Below are positions 11,627 to 24,108 of a DNA stretch of 64,000 bases, piece by piece. Positions within the stretch are counted from its first letter, which is position 1, and every line of letters begins with the position of its first letter. Made by a program: the position numbers and the translations under genes. Origin of the DNA: Hyaloperonospora brassicae (Eukaryota > Oomycota > Peronosporomycetes > Peronosporales > Peronosporaceae). The stretch spans positions 43,927 to 107,926 of the forward strand of contig CANTFL010001229.1 of assembly GCA_947650285.1 (NCBI GenBank). Direction: 5' to 3'. The notes under the pieces were generated by a model. That model saw only the letters and a program-made list of their open reading frames with translations. It ran no database searches and was not told the DNA's origin.

Positions 11627-11644
11627 GCTCTTGGGCTCATAACC
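11627..11644 (-). other. Copia primer-binding site (half-tRNA type)
   Basis: GGTTATGAGCCCAAGAGC follows the 5' LTR directly on the minus strand. Its complement contains GGGCTCATAACC, which looks like the anticodon stem-loop (CAT) of a methionine tRNA rather than a 3' CCA end. Drosophila copia is known to prime from a cleaved initiator tRNA-Met half in this way. Confidence 0.65.
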
Positions 11645-11898
11645 TGTTATGTCGAAGGAAAATTGGAAAGTGTATTGAATTAGTTTTCCTATGAACTTAC
11701 TCGTCGTGTTATCTTCTTCTACCTTGTAGCTTTCCCTGATCTTGATGGATTCTAGAACATACACTCAAGGTAGTTCTAGAATCATCAGACTGCACGTGAA
11801 CCGTTTACACCCTGTCGTATCATCGCTGTCTTGTCACTTGTGCGTAGCAAATCACAGTTGGCTTTGTTGACCGTGCATTGACAGTGCACCCATCAACA
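11645..11898 (-). repeat. Copia 5' LTR (right copy)
   Basis: 254-bp copy that reads as identical to 7726-7979. It carries the promoter for the minus-strand transcript and is followed inward by the primer-binding site. Confidence 0.93.
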
Positions 11899-11903
11899 CG
11901 TTA
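11899..11903. repeat. Target-site duplication, right copy
   Basis: CGTTA, matching 7721-7725. Confidence 0.9.
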
Positions 11904-14299
11904 CACTCACAAATGCCAGTTTCATGTATACATTTTTGATCATCCACGGACAGCCGAAGCGACCGAATCGACGCTGACTAATTTTAAGCTTCCGCACACT
12001 ACAACCTGTTGAGAATGCTATCTAGACACTCCTTCTGTTTCACTTTGGTCGCCGATGGCTGAGCTACATATTTACTGTGCGATAACGAAGTATCGGTTCC
12101 CATGAATCTGCCGTTGCAAATCGCAATATAATCCTTTGCTTTTGTAAATTCGGCGACAGCGCAACAGGAACGTGTAGAAAGCCCATCGTGAGAAGTGGTG
12201 TTCGATTGTGGGTAGATGTAACGGGGCCAAAACGATTACGAAAAAGTATGCTAGCCGTATCTGCCACGCACGTCTGCGACCCGTGCGGCCAACTGTTCTC
12301 CAAGAAGATAGACCGCAATAGCTACAAGCGGCGCATCTAGAAGGAGTCCAACTTTTTTGCTTTGGAATGGTGACATTGGTTGAGAAGACATTAAAAGTAA
12401 GGCGGACGCTAGAGAGCGCACGAGGCTGCTGGAGTGTTACAGACGTCACAAACGTAGCTGCTAATGGTTATTGTGCTGGCGATTTTGATGGTGGCAGTAA
12501 CAGTGGTGATGTCCACCTGGATATCGCTGTCTGGAAGCCGTGGAGCCGGATGCAAAATAGCATTTCCGGTGGATACACAACGCACAACGGTAAGTACATC
12601 GGTTCTCTCTGTCGACGTCGAACGAGTAGCACGATACATACTGACGCCTCATTATACTACGTTCTTCGCGTAGTTCTCTTTCTACCTGCGTTCCCGCACA
12701 ATACTGACGCGTCTCAGAGCATATGTAATCATGTAGCATAGGTACTGGGCTTGTCAGCAACTTCAGGTGTAAAAGTAAGTGATCAACGGATACGAAAAGA
12801 TGATCCGACACCGTCAAACCGTCGCGAACGATACCTCCCATATAACATTGTGACGACGTCTTGCATGCATTATACGACAAAATCAATGCAATAATGTAGT
12901 CGTAAGCGTGTGCGTATCTGATCGGATAGTCATCCATCGTAAGCATGTGTGTGTGATCGGAGGGCCATCCGTTCAGACACACACAGGCTAACAACTATTT
13001 TGCAAAAATCTTCTTATATTCCTCCTTGACTTGCGTTTTTGCTTTTGCTTCTTGTGGTGCCTTATTTTCCTTTCGTGGTTATTTGGTGCATACCTCTACC
13101 ACCAGCACACTAGTAAGCCATCTTGCTCGTAAGATAGAATATTTGCAGTAAGAAATGGGCCGCGACTAACATAGGCATGGTGTTGAGCTTCGAATATGAC
13201 TGCGTGAGCAGGTTAAGTATTGCACGTGACATTTCGAGAGTGGCAAGGGTAAGCCAGTAATGAAAAGAAGAAACCTATTACATCGGGGTCAAACCAACGC
13301 ATGCGCCGTTTGGAGCAGGGTATCTATATGAAAAGAATGTCGTATTGTGAGCGCTATTCTATACTGTGCGTACCATACCTTCACGACATCATCTGAATAG
13401 GAACCAAATTTGGGTTGCTGTAAAGCGTACGGAAGGTGGTTCACAATTTGGAGATTAACACTCGTGTAATGCTCATTTTCGTCCCACACATCCTGGCGTG
13501 CAGTCATGGCAGAAAATGAGATGATGTTAACAAAAAGGCTGCGCAGTTCTACGTCGTCAAGCAATATTCCGCCGCGTCTGGTAAGATTGGGAAGTGAACG
13601 AAGGCGGAACACTCTCGCTTTTGCTAAGATGATAAAGAAGAAAAGAAGAAGAATAAATATGATCGTACGGTGATCTATACTCGTCAAAATCTAAGTGAAT
13701 ATGAATGCAGCTCCAGCCATCGCCGTTGACACTGCACCCATGCAATTACACGTCGTCTTAAGGCTGGTTCGACAATCGTAGTAGTCTAAATTGCAACTTT
13801 GATACCGGCTTGATCACTAATGTGACTGTTGAGAAATGTATTGCAGTTTCCAAAACCACAGCGTGAATGATGTTCGAACCACTTAGAGATGCTCAGCATG
13901 TGAAAAGCGACAATCAGATTGGAGCCATACGAAGTAGATTAGACAGAAAGATTGTACTTGCGATTCACATAGCAATCATGACCCGAATTTGCGAGCCATT
14001 CGAAACTGCATGTAGTAGTAAAACATGTAGCCGTTTCTTTTGCGAGTTGCGCAAGTTGGGACTTTTCTGTAAAGGCTCGATTCTTTCCTGCAGTCCACCA
14101 ACGGTACGGAAAACAAACTGCCGTTCGAAATGTGCTGGGTCGCTCGAAATAACGGGAAGTTCTCGAGAGTTCTAAACAACCAAAACGCTTATCCATCATT
14201 TGGCCTGCTCTTCGTCAGAACGTGACAACTGACATCGACAAAATAGTCTTTGCTTCCCCTGCTTCACAATCAAATCGACAGAGACCTGTACTTTGCACT
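11904..14299. other. Intergenic, no supported gene
   Basis: Only short overlapping frames in both strands with no recognisable family. The last 80 bp are presumably the promoter and leader of the next gene. Confidence 0.45.
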
Positions 14300-15034
14300 A
14301 TGGAAGCGCTGAAAGGAATGATCAGCAAAACCTTCAACAAGTCCAAGGGCAACGACGAGTACTCAAGATCTGGACCGGATAGTAGCGCGGTGTATCGCTC
14401 GTCAGATGCCCGTGGGGAGCCCGATGTTGGGACGAAGAGCTGTTCGCGTGAGGCGACGCGAGGTGGACGGAACGTTGATCGGCAGAATGACCCCGACTTG
14501 TCATCTCCTCGATCGGGAGGAGGCAAAGAGTACTTGGGTGAGTCAAGCGGTACTGAATTCGCTGGCCATGAAAGCGAGAGGAGTATGAAGAATAATCCAG
14601 AACAAAGCTACTTAACTACGAGTGGAAAAGGTACTTCGTCGACGACTTCGTGTCGTCATCATGGTACTTCCGGCGAGTACCATGATCGATCGGATGACCG
14701 AAATGACGATGAGTACTCGAGTTATTCGAAAGGAGCAGCCAAAGACAGTTTCGGCGATGATGAGAGAGGTGGCGTTCACGGTACGCGTGGAATGCACGGC
14801 AATACAAGTCGCTCTAGCCGCTCTGGCGGAGACAACGTGACAGGAGACAACGACAACTACGGAATATACACGTCAGGCGATTCAAACTTCGCGGATAAGG
14901 GTAATGGTAGTGATCAAGGTACGCTCGGAATGCATGACAGTGGAAGTCACTCTAGCCGCTCAGGCGGAGACGGCACGACGGGAGACAGCCGCAACTACGG
15001 AAGATACACGTCAGGTGAAACAAACTTTGACTAA
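14300..15034 (+). CDS. Ser/Gly/Asp-rich hydrophilic repeat protein
   Basis: Not recognised as a named family. The likely start is the ATG at 14300 (MEALKGMISK), giving 244 residues; an in-frame ATG at 14222 would add 26 residues of less regular composition. Almost no hydrophobic stretch is present, and Ser, Gly, Asp, Arg and Asn dominate, so the chain is probably disordered. The C-terminal third holds two tandem copies of a roughly 40-residue unit, each with a GMH motif, an SSRSGGD motif, then a YTSG motif and an NF pair (about residues 160-244). No signal peptide, so not a classical secreted effector. High Gly and high hydrophilicity resemble hydrophilins or LEA-like stress proteins; that is a compositional analogy only. 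The frame stays open and the bias is uniform, which favours a real gene. Confidence 0.55.
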   Translation: MEALKGMISKTFNKSKGNDEYSRSGPDSSAVYRSSDARGEPDVGTKSCSREATRGGRNVDRQNDPDLSSPRSGGGKEYLGESSGTEFAGHESERSMKNNPEQSYLTTSGKGTSSTTSCRHHGTSGEYHDRSDDRNDDEYSSYSKGAAKDSFGDDERGGVHGTRGMHGNTSRSSRSGGDNVTGDNDNYGIYTSGDSNFADKGNGSDQGTLGMHDSGSHSSRSGGDGTTGDSRNYGRYTSGETNFD

Positions 15035-18000
15035 AGCTCAGTGGCTTGTGGGTAAAGTCAGGCTTTACCAGTGCGGCGATAAAGTCGTGTCGTGTCGTTG
15101 TCAAGATACGAGTCGAAGGTCGTATCACCAATATCTTCGATTTACCTTTGTTGCTTCGTCATGTGAGATGAATTAAAGAGGTATTGGTAAATTGAAAAAA
15201 AATCTTTTCTGGAAGCGCCGCCGATGATGGCCACCATTCCTTCATCCTTTGTATTTGTTGATTAACATGCATCAACGATATGTTGGTGCACAGTTCAAAA
15301 AGAACCGGTCTGAATGTCGAGTTGATCTTATGGTTGCAAGTGGTCACGCTCAATGGCTACAATTGAACTGCAAGAAAGTTGATCGGGCAGGAGCTTTTCG
15401 TCGATAAACAATGGCAACGTCGGCTTCCGTCTGCATGTTGTAGGAAAACACCGCGTGGACGAAACAGCTTCGATAACATTGTGCTAGGTGCTGCCTTGTC
15501 GAAAAAGCGTCTGATTTGTTCAAGTGCCTATCGTGAACGCATGACGAATCAGTCATTGGACTAGGCGGACACATCACCAATAGTACGCGGGCATATGCAT
15601 TTGGCATGGGCAAGCAAGACCTACGCATTCCAATGTTTTGAGCGACGGAAGTTATAGGTTTTCGCTACAGTTTCGCGAGCCCTTACACGGACATTTTTGG
15701 CAAGAAAGAAGCTTTGCCGTCAAGTACGGATCCCCTACGACGTCATCATGATGGATCTAGTCACGAACTGGAAACGTTATTTAGGTCAATACTTATGAAG
15801 CAGTAATCTATCAACCCAAATTTCTGCTAAACAATCAATTGTGAGAGCGTTTCGAATTTGTCCATATGCGTTCACTCTCTCACACATCGTCATGAACCCA
15901 ATTTCCATATCATATTTCTATACGAGCGTATACGGGTGACTTGTCTGCTTGCACAGGCACCTAACGACTGTTGCGTCGGATGGCGGATCGCTCGTTCCGC
16001 AGTTCAGTGCCTGACGATTTTGTCCCAGAGCCCTGCGACGTAGGCACAGCCTGCAAAGGTTCAAGATCTTCTTCACGCCCCCCCGAAGAGTGATGCATTC
16101 TTGCAACTTCCGTCTTCAATTCTTGCAGTATGATACATGTTAAGTTGTCGCGTCGCAACCCGATACGATGCACACTTGATATGGTATGAGACTATCACTA
16201 GAATGCTAAGTTTTGGCCAAGCACTTCCCTGAGCGCTGCGCGATTCCATTCATTCGTCTCTATGATTTCGTCAAGTCAATCAACGCGAATAAACGGTTAT
16301 CAGGCAAACAGATTTTTACAGAATCGAGAGGCGTGATTCTCAAACACCTGTCGAATACATTTTTTTGGCGATATGCTACGGGATATCCTCGGGAATTAGT
16401 GGAGTCGAAGTGCCCGGCGAAGACTTGAACCCATGTTCCAAAATCGCGGTAAATAGCCTTTCGTTGACTTACGAGTCGACTTCGGACAATGGCAGTGCAT
16501 CGTGGCAAAGTCCGCGTATAGCATCGTGACGTCAATACAGCGTCACGTGCTGGGCTTGGTCAAGGTTAATTCCCGCTGGTATCTTCGGATGGTTCCTGCA
16601 ACGCTTACCATACAGCAACAGCTATGTTTCGATGGTGATGCCTGCCAAAGGTACAGTGGCGGTATCGAGCATTATTCTATCCCGACTGGCTAGTCTGTTA
16701 GCTTCCGCCTACAAAAAGGCTTTTGATTCCTAGTGAGGTCCGAGGCGATTGTTTGCTCTTGTATCCGTCATACCTCACCAGCTGAACCGTGGCACGATGT
16801 TCAATTTTTTTAGGATGCTGTAGTTAATCCCTTTGTGCCTGCTTTTGACGACAGGACAACATATTGCTGTACCAACTGCATAATCACGGTCTTGCCTCCA
16901 TTGTATGGAATACAAACATAAACATTTCTTCAGGTATGCAATCGTTGCTTACCAGTTACAATGGAAAATGTCAGAGTTTCACAGAACCAACTTGTCCTCC
17001 TCATACCAGCAGGCAAATGGTTCAACCAGATCAGTCAAGTGGTCTTTAACGTCGCTATTCGGTCGGTTGGAACTGTCGCTTCGACGAGGCAATTCCTCAT
17101 TCCTGCTTGAGCCCTGACGACTAGAGTGGCGCCGGCTAGAAGGAACTACGTAGAAATTATTCTGGGTACGAAATCAGTCATGTGGATGTTCGTACGTCAG
17201 AATACATCCGTAGTACGTCTTTCCGACACAATTTTGTCCAATTGCATTTTATGTAGGAGCTGATTTAGTACCTTTTGTAAGCTTAAACTTGATGCATACA
17301 TTCCGCTCTTGTCACCATATTCGGCTATACTAATTCATACAATCTAAGTCTTTTGGATTCTGTTGACAATATGGAAGTTTTGTAAAATATATGGTATTTG
17401 TCCGCATCAGGATTTGTCAAACATCATGCCTCAACATAGCGACGAACAGACGATTGATACATACCATCGTTAGCAATAGCAGAATGGCACAACATAATGT
17501 CGATGACTCAACACGTTTACATCGTTTATAGCACGATCCTACAATCATGCGGTCGTGGTCATGGCTGGACCAACAGCTACTCTTACAGCGATCTTCGTTC
17601 TTGACTTCTCGTACGTTGACAATATCAATGTGACAATCGCGTGATTTCTTTGCTGAAGTCAGGTAAAGCATTGCATGTGCCTCCGTAGCGGCTAGTTTTG
17701 ACCGATACAGCTTGTCGAGGATAAGTGTCACTCCTGTATGAAACGGTTCACGATTCTCTGCTCTCGTCGGAGTCTGTTGGCCTTGAGTAGCTCTAGATCA
17801 AGCCCTACGCGAAATAATGCGGAGCGACGTCGTACCGCATACCTTGTCGAATTGATCAGCAGAAGGCGTCATACTGGCAAGTCGTCCGTTCCAGCTGTCG
17901 CATCCTCCTTGCTCCTTTACATGCAATTGCTACACACATTCACACTCAACTACTTTCCATTCTTTATGCACAAGGGCAACAAGAACGCCAAAGACCGGGG

Positions 18001-18856
18001 TTTCACGCCTTACAATGGGCGGAAAGCCCTCCAACGTGGAGATCAGGCTAAAGGTGATACCTTCTTCTGCAGCTGCGTGCGCCACGGAGGCAACGCAGCG
18101 TGCGAAGCAGAAGAAGAGCAACAGGCAAGACATCCTGAGGTATTGGTCACATCGATAGTGCATCGAATAGCCTGCGCCGAGGCACGAATCATTTCCTGCT
18201 CGATTCGACCCGACTTCCAGTCCCTGACCCGTAGCCGGGCGCGAATCTCTATTTGACGAGCGAACTCGCCCAGAACGTGGATGCTCTACGTTGCGGTCTA
18301 GAAATCGGAGGTGCATGCCAGGCACAAGTCAAGACGGTCCACTGGAAGTGTTCGAAGCCGTAACTGGTCTCCCTCCCAGTCGTCCACTCTTCCTTCCCTC
18401 CTTTTCTGCATCATAGCTTCGTTGCCGTTCACGATTTTCCTCTACAGAGTGCACTTCGGCACGTCTCGAGCCGGCAGGATGAGCCAGCAAGGAGAAAGCT
18501 GCAGCCTTGGCACGAGACCAGGGAGATCTGCATGCAGACATCTTTGCACCGTCATCAATGAACCCGCTCGGCAGTCAGATCTTTTTCCTTTTGTTTCTCT
18601 TTCGCACTCAAAACATCTCCAGCCCAGCGGTGTTTGCAAACACAGTCGCGGTCCTATCGACGACAATACCAACTTCTGTCTTAGGTCAAAATGTCAATGT
18701 GGGAATGGGCACGTGTCGAAGTCATTGATCTATGTTGACGCTATCAATCGATCTCCCGTGACCCGCCATCTGTTTCGTCGGATAAAATCGCATCGCGTGT
18801 ACCACCTCCGCGGCACAATTGAGCGCCTCCAGTCAAACACGCCGCTGACCGCCGCA
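15035..18856. other. Intergenic, no supported gene
   Basis: Frames up to about 172 codons occur near 17.7-18.3 kb, but both strands are open there and neither has a recognisable motif. An in-frame upstream extension of the next gene (18311-18856) has unlike composition and is not taken as coding. Confidence 0.45.
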
Positions 18857-20033
18857 ATGAGCGGGTTCGAGCGCATCCTCGCGCGCGTCAATGGCGACGC
18901 CCTGCGCTCGTACTGCTCGTCCGCTATCGAAGACGAGCTGCGCAACTTGCAGACGTGCATGCAGACGTGTATTGACAAAGCCGAGGAGGCGCTTGCCGTC
19001 CAGGACGCCGTTGCTAAGCTGGACGTGCCGCTCAGTCGCGAGAACGCCGCCACGTGTGCCGATATTAAGCGCAAGTACAGCACATTCAGTGACGAGCTCC
19101 AGTCGTTTATACAAGAGCAGCGGAAGCTGCAGGCAGAAGCGCCGGCCGACAGTGTCGATTCCCAGCAGAAGCAAAGCGAGAAGCAGAACCGCGAGCTCGT
19201 GACGAAACTGCTGGGCAAGATCCAGTACCGTATGACCCGCAAGCGCAGCGACGCGTGGATCGACAAGAGCTTCGCCGACGTGGCCAGTGTTGCCGAGTTG
19301 ATTGGACGCGGTGCACCTGCAGGTCCTGACGAGGCACTCCGCAACGAGTTGGTGCTTGTGCTGGACCACTTGATCTCGTCCGTGCTCTTGAGTCCGTTGA
19401 CGACCCAATCGACGCTTCGATCGATGGACGACGTGCTGAAAAAGATGGCGGGTGTGCACGATGACATTGACGAGTACATCAGGTGAGGAAAGAGTGGAAC
19501 AGGATTGACGAGTAGCAGCAGTAGCGTTTTGTGTGATGATGATGGACGGTTTGGTGGTTGGATGTTGACAATGTGCGTTGAATGCTAGGTCGTCGAGCGA
19601 CTTGCTGGCCAAGAAACGGCCGTCCTATGCATTGCAGAATGAACTGGTTAGCAGCGAGTCGAACAATATTGTAGACGCAGCAGACGAGCCGCAGGTCAAG
19701 AGACAGCGTGTTGCTCAGGCTGACTTATCGGTCAAGATTGAGCAGACGGCCGCTGCTGTTGCAGCAGCAGATGCTGCAGGAAAAGACGTGGTGTATGAAG
19801 TGTTTGTCTCGGACTTGCCATGGGGATCGACAAAGGAGGCTGATGTAGCATCGTACTTTGGCATTGCCGGCCCAGTCGTGTCCGTGCAGATGCCCACGAT
19901 GGCCGATGGAAGCACCGTAGGTGTTGCGATTGTGCGCTTTGCGGCGTTGGACGGCATGACACTTGCAATGAGGATGGACGGCTATCCATTCAACGGTAAA
20001 AATATCCGCGTGGCGTTGCACAAGTCCCATTGA
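18857..20033 (+). CDS. Two-exon family protein with C-terminal RRM (family member 1)
   Basis: Exons 18857-19482 and 19589-20033; the intron (19483-19588) has a GTGAGG donor, CTAG acceptor and phase 2, and joining rebuilds an Arg codon. The product is 356 residues. The N-terminal 55 residues (FERILAR...) match those of the genes at 21321-23022 and 35802-37187. A Lys/Gln/Glu-rich helical region follows (to about 110), then a second helical domain (about 120-208) ending in a MDDVLKKMAG-like helix before the intron. Exon 2 has a basic KRQR patch and an RNA recognition motif at about 277-356, with RNP2 as VFVSDL and a weak RNP1 (VGVAIVRF) that lacks the usual aromatic pair. The start ATG was chosen because family similarity begins there. 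Role unknown; nuclear RNA binding is plausible from the RRM and basic patch. Confidence 0.8.
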
Positions 20034-21320
20034 GGTAGGCTATGTGCAGTACATGTCCACAAGCGTTACTTATTATGCTTTTGATAAGCAAGACACTTAG
20101 CACGAGTGTGTACATCGAGTCATGTCGAGATCTGCCGTGGCACTACCCGGATGTGTCTGGAGCTGAAGTCGGTTCGTAGTAATTGAGGTGCTATGACGGC
20201 CACCACGCTGGCAAGCGTATTTGAAGTGCGACTCCGATCTACACCACGAGTGACTTGTACCGACAAAAGACCATGCAGTAGAAGAGCAAACACACCACAA
20301 ACACTCGTAAACCCAATCAAACTCTGCGACCCTAAACAACAAAATAGACGACCCTATCCAAAAGTATACGCACGTGGGAACAGAAGCAAAGCCGGCACTG
20401 CAGCGCACGTCGTTCCGACGATGGTCCGTTCGTGTACGCCGAGAATAGTGTGAAACACCAAAATGAAGCAGATAGGTCAAAAGTGGTCCACAGAAGTTGT
20501 TGAAGAATGGGTTGTAGTGTTGTCCACCTGACTGACCTGCGTACCCGTTCGAGAAGGACTATTCTTGTTGAAACGGCCGTGTGAAGAAGCTGTGCATCTA
20601 GTCAGATTCTCCTGGTAGCGAAGGCTACAATGTCGAATTGTAAAGCCAGAAGAAAGATCGTACCTCGACCTGAAAGAGTTTGCGTGTACGGCAGTGAAGT
20701 TAAGTAGAGACAAGTGTCTGAAAGATTGCCTTGATGAGGTGAAGACGTGGCGGAAGAAGAGCGACATGAAGACACCAAAGCCGTTTGTTCGGTTAGGTAC
20801 TTGTCGGCAAGTTGCGGCTATAGCAATAGACCTGACAGTGAACATGTAAACGACGAAGATCGACATATCATTCAGGCGACAGCAGTGAGCGAGGAAGTGT
20901 CGCCGTACATTTACAGTGCAACAGCTCAAGATCGGTGGTGATAGAAGCACAGAGGAAGTATGTGGTATGTTGCAGCTGTTCCAAGTGGCCGTGACGTGTC
21001 AACGCGCAACGGCTTTCTACCAAATGCACCATATCTCGATCTTTTGACTTGGCTTACACAAGGAAAAAGGAACACAGGTCGGCCTCCAAAGACTCGTTGG
21101 AGTCCGAGCAACAGCAGCTGACAAGGTACAACATCGGACGTCAACGACCGACATGACGTACTCAATGTCAGTGCACCAGGAGGCATGCAGCACAATGGCA
21201 AATGCGATGGACAACCAGGTATTCACCAGGTGATAAAGTGACAAAGATCATGATGTCAAGCCCAGACCAGCGCTTGTTTTCGATTAAGTTATCACCATGA
21301 GCAGAATGGTACCATACAGC
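20034..21320. other. Intergenic between convergent genes
   Basis: 3' flanks of two convergent family members. No recognisable coding or RNA gene. Confidence 0.45.
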
Positions 21321-23022
21321 TCAAAATTTCCAGCGTTCGCAACCTCTTCCAACGTGCAAGTTGAAGTAAGTGGATAACCTATTCGTAGCCCTGCACACAA
21401 CAACAAAACATGAACATATGAGCCGCAATGTCATGAGGGACGAATCGAGACAGAATGCTGCTCGATCGAAGTACTTACGGACGTAAAGATTCGGGTAGTT
21501 CGCCCAGTGCGAGCTCAAGCTGTTCAACGGTTGTGAACAAGTCGCAAAGCGCCAGCTTGATCTTTGGTCGCATTGGTAACTTCGTGACCACAGAGATGAT
21601 GGTTTCAATCGTACGACAAATCGCGTGAGCCTCTTCACCTGTAAAAGGCTTGTGCGTGAATAAACATCCATCCATCTCGACAACAGTCATGTATTTGTGA
21701 TCAATTAGGTAGGCGCGTAGTAGATCCACAGCCGCTGGAAGCATGACCAGCTGGGTAGAAGCCCTCGAATTCTTTAGTCGTTTCACTGTTTCGTGGACAG
21801 GCGAAAACGCTTCGTCAGAATCAGAATCTGGCACCTCTAGCTCCACTGCTGACTCACTGGACGATTCGGAAATCGTCAGCTCATTCAAAGCCGACTTTGC
21901 GATTCCAGCAGTAGCTGCATAATGATCCAACCTGGGTTCTTCGTCTTTCGACGACACGAACCGATCGGCACACATCACTGATTCCTTTTTCACAGGTAAC
22001 AGTGCATCCTGCGAGCTTGGCACTATCACTTTTGTCAGCTCTTTAGCTTCCAACCCACATCCTTCGTCCTCGGGCAGACCATGACCGTAGATACACATTG
22101 CTGGTTCTTCCGTTACAAGCAAAGGCGCATCCTCTGGCTTCGGCGCCACTTCGTTTGCCAGTTCTTTCGCTTCCGACCCAAATCCGACCTTCTCGAGCAA
22201 AGTCTGTCCGTTGTCACACATCACTAACTCCTCCTTCACACGCACAGGCACGTCCAGAAGCTTGGGGATCAATTCGCTCGCTAGCTCCTTGTTGTCAACA
22301 ACTATCACGGTTGTCACCTCGATTACATTTTCTTCCTCTTCTTCTTTCATCAACTCGTCCGCCGTCATCACATTCACACCCGCCACGTTCAATTCATTCC
22401 CTTTCGTTCGCTGCTGCTGCCCCTGCTCGTCTTTTACTTCCACCATCTTCGTCTCCGTATGATCGCGTTTACCACACCACATCGTTTCTTCCTCTTCTTC
22501 TTTTCTCCCACCAAACACAAAGGCCAACTCTGCTTCTCTCCTCTTCTCCACGTCCCCCTCGTCCCTCCTGTCCATCTCTATCATCACGACCTCATCTAGT
22601 CCCATCTCAACATCATCTTCTCCGACTTCCGTACCCTCAGCACATCTTTTCTCGTCTTTTACACCCACCGCATCGTCATCCAGTGACTTGCTCTTCCTCT
22701 TCCTCTTTCGCTCCAGCTTTGTCCACTTCCCCATCCTCCGTTCCAAACTGAACTGATCCACCTTCGTCACCATCTGAAGCTGCAATTCCTCGATACGCTT
22801 CAATCGCGTCTCGAATGTCACTGGCAACCAGTCGCCGCCTGGTCGCACGTGCGCTGCCGCCGCTTGCAGCTGCCGGAGCGCTGCGATCGACAGTGACGCG
22901 TGGCTCAAGTGGCTACACATCGACTCGAGGTCCTGTCGTACCACTTTATCCATCTGCTCGTGCAGCTCCGAGCGCTCGACGCGCGCTAAAATGGACTTGT
23001 ACAGGGCGTCCGCCGTCGCCAT
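21321..23022 (-). CDS. Two-exon acidic family protein with 41-residue repeats (family member 2)
   Basis: Exon 1 is 21479-23022 and exon 2 is 21321-21390, separated by an 88-nt intron with a canonical GTAAGT donor, a TGTGCAG acceptor and phase 2. The product is 537 residues. The N-terminus (YKSILARVER...) resembles the two sister genes. A Lys/Arg cluster at 103-113 looks like a nuclear localisation signal. A long Glu/Val/Asp-rich, probably disordered region follows. Within it, three tandem repeats start at KEL motifs at residues 245, 286 and 327, a constant 41-residue period, each carrying a conserved MC pair. The helical C-terminal domain (about 420-515) ends at the intron, in the same phase as in the relatives. 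The last exon adds only 22 residues. Function unknown; nuclear location is inferred from the basic cluster. Confidence 0.75.
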
Positions 23023-24108
23023 TCCTGTCTCTAGCTAAATATAACAATAACAACAATTACAAACAATGGCGACAGGAATTGCATCGCTACTGACAATTTT
23101 ACGCATTCTGTGGTGTGGTGCGCCTTCATTCAGTCGATGTCCATCAGACCGTTTTGGATGAACAATCGGTTTTATGCAGTATCGTTTTATCTGCTGTAGA
23201 TGCAACACAAGTGTACTGCAAGTGTTGTGAGTTGCAATATAAACTTGTGACCCTACGTGTACCAGCTGCAAAAGTACAACTACGTGGCCCATCATGAGCC
23301 TTAGTGCGACGCGCTCTGCAGTCCATGGACACGGACAATGTGGACGTGACGTTTTTTGTGCGGCTTGAGACTTTTGACAACCACTGAGCCCCGTTCACAC
23401 ACAGCGCACTGTTGACGTGCATTGCGGCTGGTCGGACAAGGTCCATCCAACAACGACAGCAGAGTTTCTCTACAGATTCGAGCACAACGAAGCAGGGGTC
23501 GCTGCACCAAACCAACATATGCGCGACGCACTGTCGGAGTTTTAGTACCGCAATGGCGCAATATGGTACGAAAACTCCGCGTAATCGCGACGACAGGGCA
23601 CGGTCTCTGTCGATCGAACTTGGTGATTAGATACGCGTCCGTAGCTCCACTAGTCCCATGATTGGGTGTCAAAGAATCTTCGAGTCAGACGAGAGGTCCA
23701 GTTACGCGGAACGAGACTGCCGTCTGCTGCATCTGTTGTATCACTGGGACTTGCGATATGCCGCAACTGTGTCCAGTCTATGCGATTGATACCTCGTGCG
23801 ATGAAGTGCGGAGCGCGAAAACACAGCAAGTGAGAGACCGATATGGCGAGAAACCACAGAAGTACGAGCTTAGTAATTTTCAAGACGGCTGCCTCCTTGT
23901 CGCTGACGACATGTGCAAGAGTTTTGCGCCGACAGCTACGATCGTCTTCACGTACGCAACATCTTTGCAAACACAAATTTGGTGCTGTTACTTGCCTGCC
24001 TACCATCCTCGTACCCACATGTCCGATACGACAAACAACACGAATGAGGTTCTTCTCCCTTTACTACGACCGTAGTCCATCATGGTGCACGACGGCTATC
24101 GATCCGCC
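23023..24108. other. Intergenic, no supported gene
   Basis: 5' flank of the family member at 21321-23022 and 3' flank of the Mpo1-like gene. Short frames only. Confidence 0.45.

Larger units (their letters stand above)
7726..11898 (-). mobile_element. Complete Ty1/Copia retrotransposon
   Basis: 4,173-bp element on the minus strand with two 254-bp LTRs that read as identical, a CGTTA target duplication on both sides, a primer-binding site at 11627-11644, a purine-rich tract next to the 3' LTR, and one polyprotein frame. Domain order is Gag, protease, integrase, reverse transcriptase, RNase H, which is the Copia order. Identical LTRs indicate a recent insertion. Reverse transcriptase lacks its N-terminal half and the protease Asp is Asn, so the copy probably cannot move on its own and may have been mobilised by enzymes of a relative. 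Confidence 0.95.

Noticed and set aside
17738..18325. Overlapping open frames on both strands, including a 67-codon minus frame (17930-18133) that starts with a signal-peptide-like segment.
   Set aside because: Both strands are open, no domain or motif is visible, and the secreted candidate is very short. Not enough to call a gene.
18311..18856. In-frame 182-codon upstream extension of the RRM-containing family gene.
   Set aside because: Composition differs from the rest and the sister genes start at the FERIL/FKRIL block, so the ATG at 18857 was used.
18730..19612. Long minus-strand frames (about 250 codons) opposite the first exon of the RRM gene.
   Set aside because: Shadow of the GC-rich coding strand; no motif.
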